A DNA stretch of 64,000 nt from Terana coerulea (lineage: Eukaryota; Basidiomycota; Agaricomycetes; Polyporales; Phanerochaetaceae), in the NCBI GenBank assembly GCA_024811115.1, contig JAKOGH010000690.1, forward strand, positions 310,001-374,000. The letters run 5' to 3'. The translations under genes and the position numbers were made by a program. A model generated the notes under the pieces. It was not told where the DNA came from. It worked only from the letters and a program-made list of their open reading frames with translations, and searched no databases. Below are positions 56,323 to 64,000 of the stretch, piece after piece. How positions within the stretch are numbered: the first letter of the stretch is position 1; every line of letters starts with the position of its first letter.

Positions 56323-59300
56323 ATGGACACTGAAGCCCACCAGGAAATCCTGGACAAAATCCTCAATCCGGATGCAGCACAAGCAGATGAGCTGCTCGCA
56401 GAGCTTGGTCTGCTGGGCTTGCCATCCCGCGAACAGGTCCACCGAGAAATAGAAGAGAAACTTCTGCTCCCAAAAGACAAGTTTCCGGAACACTGGCTTC
56501 CTTTGTACCAGGTGTAAGCAGTCGCATTCCTCTAGAATTTTATGTGAATTATCATATTTTCAGACATTGGGAAGAGAAGTTGGACATCCCTTCACTACTG
56601 ACTCTTGAGCCATCACCTCCACCCACAAGTCTCACTTTCGTTCGCTCAGGGTTGCATGGCCGCGTGACCGGATACACGGAAGTAAGAGGTTGTTTTATTA
56701 TTCTATTGATCTAGAACTAAGCCTTGCTCAGGTTCGAAACCCCTCCATCGCCTCTGGGCTCACGTCAACATCGCTGGATCGAGCGCCTGCTCCCAACACC
56801 AATTTTGTTAAGGGAAAGTCTGGATTTGTGCCATTCTGGCCGGGCGGAATGGATGAGGCAATAAAGGATTCGATTGCTATCAAAGACCTAGATGAAAATT
56901 CGAAGGGCCTGAGAAAAATTCCTCCTGGCTTCAGCAGAGGCTTACGACTTCCTGGCGACTCGGATGACGCTGAAGTTGATGATGAACTAGCCGGGTTAGA
57001 TACTCAACCACGAGTGCATCAAGAAGTACTGCCATTTTTTTACTTTGACTGCTGCATGCTGACTCCAGCTATCACACAGTATGGGGATATCTATCACCCT
57101 GAAGACGAGGCCCAAGCTGCTATTCAAGAACAAATTGGCGCAACTGAGATAGATGATCTACTACCGGCTACAGTACGCGAATTCTTACGTGTTCTGCTGA
57201 TAACCCAATCTAATGTATACGACAGAGAGCACACCTGAAGCCAGTGACCTCAGTACAGCGTCCGCTGCGTCGCCAAGTCCAGAAACGTGACTGGGCTCAC
57301 GAGGTAGACATCAACAAGCCGATGAAGAATTTCCACGAACTTGTACCCGATATGGCTCACAAGGTATGAGAGCTGGTTTCGTCGGAGCGTACAGGTCAAG
57401 CAGCTCACACATATGCGCAGTATCCCTTCGAACTGGATACTTTCCAGAAGGAGGCGGTCTACCACCTCGAGATGGGCGACTCGGTGTTTGTTGCGGCCCA
57501 TACCTCAGCAGGTAAGACTGTCGTGGCTGAGTATGCAATCGGACTAGCAGCGAAGCACATGACACGGTGAGCACTGTGTCTGTCACTACGCGCTTTCTTG
57601 TCTAACTCATCCTTTCTGGTAGGGCCATCTACACTTCCCCAATCAAGGCACTCTCAAACCAGAAATACCGTGACTTCAAGCAAACATTCGGCTCTGCGAA
57701 TGTCGGAATCCTCACTGGCGACGTGCAAATCAACCCAGAAGGCAACTGCTTGATCATGACCACCGAAATCTTGCGAAGCATGCTATACAAGGGTGCAGAT
57801 CTCATTCGGGACGTTGAGTTTGTGATCTTCGATGAAGTGCATTACGTGAATGACGCAGAGGTACGCTACCCCTAGCGCATCCAGCGGAGGTGACGAGCTA
57901 AGTCTACGCAGCGAGGTGTGGTTTGGGAAGAAGTCATTATCATGCTGCCGGACCACGTTAACATCATTCTTCTGTCCGCAACCGTACCAAATACTAAGGA
58001 GTTCGCAGACTGGGTTGGGTGAGACTCGCTATTCGTGTATAAATCCGTATCCCTCAACTAACCATTCTTCCAGACGCACGAAGAAGAAAGACATATATGT
58101 TATTTCTACGGCGAAGCGACCCGTCCCCCTCGAACACTTCCTATACGCCGGCAGAGACCTGCATAAAATCGTGGACGCGGAACGGAACTTCGTCGGTATG
58201 GGGTACAAAGACGCGGGCGAGGCACTGCGCCGGAAACAGGACAAGGAGCGCGAGGCTGCAGGGCTTCCACCAGTTCAACGACTCGGCCGTGCGGCGGCAC
58301 CACAGCGCGGAGGGCGTGGAGGTCCACCAGGCAGAGGTGGCCAGCGTGGCGCGGCACCCACTCGAGGCGCTCCCTCCGGTAGGGGCGGGGGCGGGTCTTC
58401 GCGCACATTCCACCAACCCGACAAGAATCTGTACGTGCATCTGCTCGGGAACCTGAAGAAGAGAGGATTGCTGCCGGTCGTTGTGTTCACCTTCTCCAAG
58501 AAGAGATGTGAAGAGAACGCAGGAACCCTTACAAATTTGGATCTCAGCACGTCTGTGGAGAGAAGTGAAATCCACGTCGCGATTGAAAAGGCTCTGTCCC
58601 GACTGAAACGTACGGTATACCGTGCTGATTTACAAACCCCTGCTGATTCGATTTATAGCTGCGGATAGGAAGCTCCCGCAGATTAGACGGATGCGTGATC
58701 TACTATCTCGGGGTATCGGAGTGCACCATGGTGGTCTACTACCCATCGTGAAAGAGGTGAGATATAGTAAATTCCTCATGCGCTCAACTCACAATATGCC
58801 AAGGTGGTAGAGCTCCTCTTTGCCCGTGGCCTGGTCAAAGTACTATTTGCGACAGAAACGTTTGCCATGGTAGGTCCCGTATTGGCAGATACGATGATGC
58901 AATATCTAACGTCTCTAGGGTGTCAACATGCCCGCAAAATGTGTGGTTTTCTCGCACATCAGGAAGCACGATGGCCGTAGTTTCCGAGAAGTACTTCCTG
59001 GCGAATATACGCAGATGGCAGGTCGAGCCGGGCGTCGTGGCCTCGATGCAACGGGAACGGTTATTATTGTCGCCAATGACGATCTGCCAGAGGTGCGTTT
59101 ACTTTTTGAACTCGCCAAGTGCGAGACGGCTCAAACTTTGATGAAGCAAACAACCCTGCAAACCATGATCCTTGGGACTCCATCCAAACTGCAGTCACAA
59201 TTCCGCCTCACCTACAACATGATTTTGAACCTGCTTCGTGTAGAGGCCCTGAGAGTCGAAGAGATGATCAAACGGAGCTTCTCTGAGAACGCCTCACAAC

Positions 59301-61144
59301 GTCTTCTTCCAGATCAACAGAAGAAAGTCGTCGAGGTACGGAGGCTGTCTATCATTTTATAAGCATCTTGAAGTTTCTAATGGGTGTTTCCTCAGAGCGA
59401 GAAGCAGCTTACGACTCTACCCAAGTTGTCGTGCAATAAATGCCTACCGGACATCGAACAATACTACGATGATGCCGCAGAGATCGTTGACCTCAACGCT
59501 CGCATTCTCACCATGGCAGACGGCTATCACTCGAAGGGTTCAAAGCAACTGTTGCAAGCGGGACGAGTCGTAGTCCTGAATGACGGCGTGAATATTCATG
59601 CCAGCTGCCACTATTTGCCGAGACTGACTCTGCGATTAGCATTTCAGATGCAACATTGGCATGGTTCTGAAAGCCGCCCCGGCCCCCACGTCTGAATCGG
59701 GTGTATTGACGAAGTCAAAGACTTACATTGTGCTTGCTCTTGCCTCACAAGAGACCAAAGCTGGACAACGAGGTATATTGACTTCCTCCCCCTTGTAGTC
59801 TTCCATATCGTTAACATTATCGCTTCCAGATGTAGACCCACAGGTTATACCACCAGTCTGGCCACCAAAGCCAGAGGCTATGTTGGTTGACAACGGCGTT
59901 TACGACATGCGAGTCGTGCCGTTGGAGTCCATATATCTGGTTTCCGATGTGATAGTAAAGGTGCGTTGCAGAAAGTAAACATTTTGCTGTCTCAAGTGCT
60001 AACATGCGCGATCGCGTACTGAAGGTCGACGCCGATGAACTGGTGTCTATTCGCAAGATCAAATCGTATGGACAGGCGAAGGATATGCTGCAGGCGGTCC
60101 TAAATGACTGGCTCGGCAAGGACAGTATACCAGAAGTAGACTGGAAGGGCCGCATGAGGTCTCTAGAGTTCCAGGAACTGCTCCGAGCTCGGGACGAGCT
60201 CATTCAACGCCTGCCCTCGTATACGTGCATTGCATGCCCCGACTTTGATGATCATGTATGTTTTCTCCAATCAGTGGTCATCGCACCACTGATCACGGAC
60301 CAACATTAGTACCACATCATACATGGCGAGAAGGTGCTCCGCGCGAACATCGCGAACTTGAAGATGGCAATCTCGAACAAAACCTGGAGCTAATACCGGA
60401 CTATGAGCAGCGGGTAGACGTTCTGAAAGACCTGAAGTTCATCGACCAGAACTCGACCGTCTTACTGAAAGGCCGTGTCGCTTGCGAGGTACGTCAGCTC
60501 CAGATTGCACGAAACTGCCGCTCATCGTCCCCCCTAGATCAACTCCGCAAACGAGCTCGTCCTCACCGAGCTCATCCTGGAGAAACGCGCTGGCGCCGTA
60601 CGACCCCGAGGAGGTCGCCGCGCTGCTCTCGTGCTTCATCTTCCAGGAGAAGACCGAGGTCGAGCCCGTGATCCCGCCGAAGCTGCAGGAGGGCCGCGAC
60701 GCGATCCTCGCCATCGCGGAGCGCGTCGAGCGCATGCAGGAGGCCCACAAGGTGCCGGGCGAGGAGTTCCGCGGGCTCAAGTTTGGCCTAGTGGAGGTCG
60801 TGTACGAGTGGGCGAAGGGCATGGTGCGCGCGTGGTCCTTTGCCGTCTGTACAGAGCCGTCACGCTGACTGCGCTGTCGTGCGCGAAATAGCCGTTCGAA
60901 CAGATTACGGACCTGACAGATGTGGCTGAGGGCACTATCGTGCGATGCATCACGCGGCTGGACGAGACGTGCAGAGAGGTGCGCGACGCAGCGCGAGTGA
61001 TTGGAGATGCCGAGCTGTTCAAGAAGATGGAGGAAGCACAGCTGAAGATCAAGCGAGACAGTGAGCCGCTATTCTCTCCAGCCCTGACAACTCATGCTCA
61101 CCTTACCCAATTCAGTTGTATTTGCCGCAAGCCTGTATTTTTAG
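56323..61144 (+). CDS. SKI2: Ski complex RNA helicase SKI2 (Mtr4-like)
   Basis: The helicase of the cytoplasmic Ski complex; it feeds mRNA to the exosome for 3'-5' decay. It starts [20 protein letters not shown]. Motifs: [40 protein letters not shown] (Walker A), [59 protein letters not shown] (DEVH box), [63 protein letters not shown] and [19 protein letters not shown]. An RG-rich insert ([20 protein letters not shown]) lies between the RecA lobes. An insertion/arch region and the C-terminal winged-helix and ratchet parts ([31 protein letters not shown]) end VFAASLYF*. One base is missing near 60377 ([15 protein letters not shown]). Confidence 0.94.
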
Positions 61145-61481
61145 TCTGCTGTCGCAATTAGAAGACCTGAATGAAACTTATGAACACTTCACAATGAATA
61201 TTTTCAGGAGCCAAACCTAAAGCATACTCGAGTACACAATGCGAGAACAGGACATTAGCTCTACCGACACTCTCATCCACCCCACATGTTCATGCAATGA
61301 CGCTTGCCCTCAAAATCAGAAATAAGTCTCACTATTTATTCCAAAAGCAACCAGAAGAAAACGGCAAAACATGGAGGAGAGAACGGGAGTATGCTAGACA
61401 GAAAACATCCATGGTATCCTTTTGATGGAAGGAGAAAAGAGCGACCAGCATAATATCAAGAAGGTACGCAGAACAAGCAGT
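61145..61481. other. Convergent 3' regions, 337 bp
   Basis: Between SKI2 and calnexin. Nothing recognised. Confidence 0.4.
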
Positions 61482-63418
61482 CTACTTGCGCTTCTTGAGA
61501 GGAGTCTCAGCAGGCTTCTCATCGCCGGCGGCGGCGGCAGGCGCAGCAGCGGCCTTGGCCTTGGCGGCCGCGTCGTCGGGCGTTGGCGCGTCGGTCTTCT
61601 TCGTGGACTACCGAATACATTAGCATGGATGCAGGAGCATGTGAGATAATAACATACCTTGGTGATCGGCTTCTGCTGGCCACCAATGAGGCCCAGAAGA
61701 ACACCGAGCATACCGAACAAGGTGGTAAGGGCAAGGGTGAGTCCTGCAGCGACCTCGGGCTGAGTCTTGACTGCGAACAGGGGGATCGAGCTTAGCGGCC
61801 TCGATGAAAGTGAACACCTTTCCGCGGAGGAAGGCGACGGGGTCCTCCTTGAAGTCAGGGAGGGACGCGGCCTCCTCCTCGATGTCGGCAGCGGCCTTAG
61901 TCTTCTTAGCAACATCCGCGATGGCCTTCTTGACCTCCCAAGTCTCGGCGGCGAACTTGGCGGCATCCTCGACCGAGTGGCCGACGTAGAGGTTGTCGAA
62001 GAGGATGTCCTCGGTCATGGTCCACAGCTCAATGCCGACACCACCGATGGGCTTGAGGCTCTTGACGGGCGTGCTGTCCTCGAAGTAGCTAGGGTTGGCG
62101 ATCTTGCGGGGTGCCCATTCGCCCTTGTAGGCGGGGTTGTCAATCATGGGGGCGTACCACTTGCCCTTGTAGGCGGGGTTGGGCTTCGAGGGGCGCTTCC
62201 ACTCACCGCAACCAGGAGCGTCATCACACTTGGGGTTGCGAACGGTGGGCGCAATCCAGTCACCGTCCTCCTCATCGTCCCACTCCTCCGGCTTCTCAGC
62301 ATCAGGGTCAGGGACGAACTCCGGCTCATCATCGAGCCAGCCTTCCGGCTTCACGGCCTCCTCGTCAACAACCTCGTAGGGAGCATCCTCATCCCAGTCC
62401 TCGGGCTGAATATAAAGTCAGTTAACTGTCCCGCTCAGTTCGTTACATCCGCTACATACCTTGGTGGCGTCAGGGTCAGCAATACGCTTAGTGTCGACCC
62501 AGTCCTCGGGCTTGGAGTCCTCAGGGTCATCAATCTCCTTGGGAGGGTTGACGGAGGGCTCGAAATCCTCAAGGAGGTTACCGGTATTGTGGCTCTCGCC
62601 GTTGAAGCGCACATCGTAGGTGTTGTTGGGGCTAGAATAAGAACGTTAGGAAGTTCTCTGAACGTGGGAATATTGCAAAACTCACTGGACAACAAGGGTG
62701 AAGAGGTTGACATCCTTTTCAAAGGCTGGCTTGGGAGGCAACTTGAGGTGCTTCTCCTCAAACTCACCAGAGATGGGGTTCTTGTGACGGAAGATGAAGT
62801 GCGTCTGCATATGTCACGCTGAGTAATCTGACAGGATGTGTTCATGTCATGAACGCGTACCTTGGTGCCAGGGCAAGTCAAGTCAGGACCGAACATAATC
62901 GTCCATGGCGTCTTGTCCGAGAACTCCTTTCCAGCAGTCTGGAAGCCGTCCTCCAGGAGCTTGACGTAACCACCGCCGCAGTTGCCGCCCTTCTGGTACT
63001 GCACCTCATACTGAACGACCAACGGCTTGTCTGAGAAGTCGACAGACTTCGCGAACGGAGCAGAGATGGCGTGGTGAGCAGCCTTGCTCTTGGCAACGAG
63101 GCCCTTGTCGCCCTCAATCAGGACTTCCTCTGGGCCCTCGACCTCCCACTTGCCGACGTAGCTGAAGGTCTCGCCGCCGACGGGAGTCTTCTTCGTCGCC
63201 TCAGACGGTGTCCACCGCTCCGACCAGTCATCAGTGAACTGCTCAAGGAACGGGGCCTTGACGGTGGTGGGCTGCAGACTCGGACGTCAGTGAACCACGA
63301 CGCGCTTTGAACTTGGCTGCTGCAGGCATACCTTGAACTGGGGCTTCTCAACCTCGTCCGCGGACGCGGAGGCAGCGGCGGCGACGAGGAGAGCGGTGGA
63401 GAGCGCTACGCTTCGCAT
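61482..63418 (-). CDS. Calnexin, ER lectin chaperone
   Basis: A membrane chaperone that binds monoglucosylated glycoproteins in the ER. It starts [20 protein letters not shown], a signal peptide. The lectin domain contains [60 protein letters not shown] and [20 protein letters not shown]. The P-arm repeats follow: [60 protein letters not shown] and [17 protein letters not shown]. Then [20 protein letters not shown] appears, the transmembrane helix [20 protein letters not shown], and a Lys/Ala-rich tail ending PLKKRK*. One extra base at 61787 shifts the frame just before the membrane helix ([14 protein letters not shown]). Upstream lies a cluster of ACGTGG motifs. Confidence 0.95.
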
Positions 63419-63537
63419 TGTGTACGAAGGACCGTGACGGGAATGAGAGGAATGGAGAGAGGAGAGAGAATGGGATGAGAGAGTTACTTGAGCCGGCGTC
63501 TGTGCGTCGTTGGTCTAAATGTGCGGCGCTGTGACTG

Positions 63538-63578
63538 CCACGTAGCCAGTCTTTCCACGTCTTTCCACGTTTCCCACG
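63538..63578 (-). promoter_or_regulatory. Cluster of ACGTGG motifs, putative unfolded-protein-response element
   Basis: On the minus strand, the cores CGTGG/ACGTGG occur four times: 63574-63578, 63565-63570, 63555-63560 and 63538-63543. That is 120-160 bp upstream of the calnexin ATG. One pair forms a 10-bp tandem repeat (ctttccacgt, 63551-63570). GACGTGG resembles the fungal UPRE (TGACGTG) and the CCACG half of mammalian ERSE. Calnexin is a standard target of Hac1/XBP1. Confidence 0.5.
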
Positions 63579-63730
63579 GCGTCTGCTGCCCATGCGGCCT
63601 CGTCGCCGGTGACCATCTCACACTCGCGCCGTTTCTGGGAAGGCGGGAAAAGAATATGTTCGATACACAGCAAAGCAGAAATAGAAAGCAACTACCAAAC
63701 TACTACACGGAGAGTACTACAACACCGCCT

Positions 63731-63974
63731 TCAGCCTAATAGGTCAGCATGTCCAGACGCAGACAACGCGAGCTGCAGAAATCTCATTAGCAAACATTCG
63801 ACTGTTTGAATATCAGGATACTTACCACAAACTCGTCGTCCAAGTATTTTGATACGGCAATCTGGTCGCCCAGACCCTTTCGCCTTCTCGTCTTGAGCAC
63901 GAGATCACGCGCAAGTGCCTGGCCCGACGCAGGCTCAAGCGGCCGAAGCTTAATGCTCGTGTCGGTAGGATCAC
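63731..63974 (-). CDS. SNU114: U5 snRNP GTPase SNU114, C-terminal end (partial)
   Basis: The EF-2-like GTPase of the spliceosome that controls Brr2. Only the last two exons are in the window. Exon 63974-63826 encodes GDPTDTSIKLRPLEPASGQA, then LARDLVLKTRRRKGLGDQIA and VSKYLDDEFV. After a 53-nt intron, exon 63772-63731 encodes LALSASGHADLLG*. The KTRRRKGL signature followed by SK-DD is specific to Snu114/EFTUD2 compared with EF-2. The gene continues off the right edge; the intron before 63974 probably has its donor outside. Confidence 0.88.
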
Positions 63975-64000
63975 CTGCACCAGCGTACGTCAATCACCGC

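Noticed and set aside
61767..62822. Long open frame antisense to calnexin
   Set aside because: It mirrors the codon bias of the calnexin exon on the opposite strand and crosses calnexin introns. No family resemblance.

Overview
This is a gene-dense 64 kb piece of a nuclear genome from a filamentous basidiomycete, most likely an Agaricomycete. Nearly every gene is broken by many short introns of about 50-70 nt, with GTRNGY donors and CTNAC/TACTAAC-like branch sites. Neighbouring genes are unrelated in function, both strands are used about equally, and several families are typical of this group. Those families are a Bot1-type mitoribosomal protein, a Ser/Thr-rich GPI protein, an orphan seven-helix receptor and large disordered proteins. 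There is no sign of operons, prophage, CRISPR or plasmid functions.

Layout, left to right. 0.1-3.5 kb: a zincin metalloprotease of the basic secretory protein family, then a divergent bHLH / Zn2Cys6 transcription factor pair. 3.8 kb: an intron-containing tRNA-Leu(AAG). 4.2-11 kb: RAD5 and CCT7, head to head. 11.4-16.5 kb: a tandem pair of Dal5-like MFS anion transporters. 16.6-21.1 kb: mitoribosomal mS35, the eEF2 lysine methyltransferase EFM3 and the DNA-protein crosslink protease WSS1. 21.5-28.6 kb: a SAM methyltransferase, the splicing factor SF3B5, VPS33 and a small YABBY/HMG-like protein. 29-36.7 kb: an F-box/LRR protein ending in a CaaX box, the exosome cofactor LRP1/C1D and a second SAM methyltransferase. 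36.7-38.4 kb: a short TIR transposon and a small dsRNA-binding-domain gene. 38.8-45.6 kb: NTE1 and ATP23, head to head. 46-53.5 kb: a GPI-anchored protein, a 7TM receptor-like protein and a large disordered protein. 53.9-61.1 kb: mitochondrial 2-methylisocitrate lyase and the SKI2 helicase, head to head. 61.5-64 kb: calnexin and the 3' end of SNU114, cut by the window edge.

Most genes are ordinary housekeeping functions: RNA decay (SKI2, LRP1), splicing (SF3B5, SNU114), mitochondrial biology (mS35, ATP23, methylisocitrate lyase), DNA repair (RAD5, WSS1) and ER/vacuole traffic (calnexin, VPS33, NTE1). Three things stand out at sequence level. (1) Several proteins can only be assembled through micro-exons of 3-7 nt, including two consecutive ones (5 nt and 3 nt) that build the Walker A loop of RAD5. 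(2) An approximately 680 bp non-autonomous transposon is intact, with a perfect 8-bp target duplication and near-perfect 28-bp terminal repeats. (3) Many conserved, mostly essential genes carry isolated one-base frame breaks that look more like assembly errors than pseudogenes, so the predicted proteins should be read with those breaks in mind.
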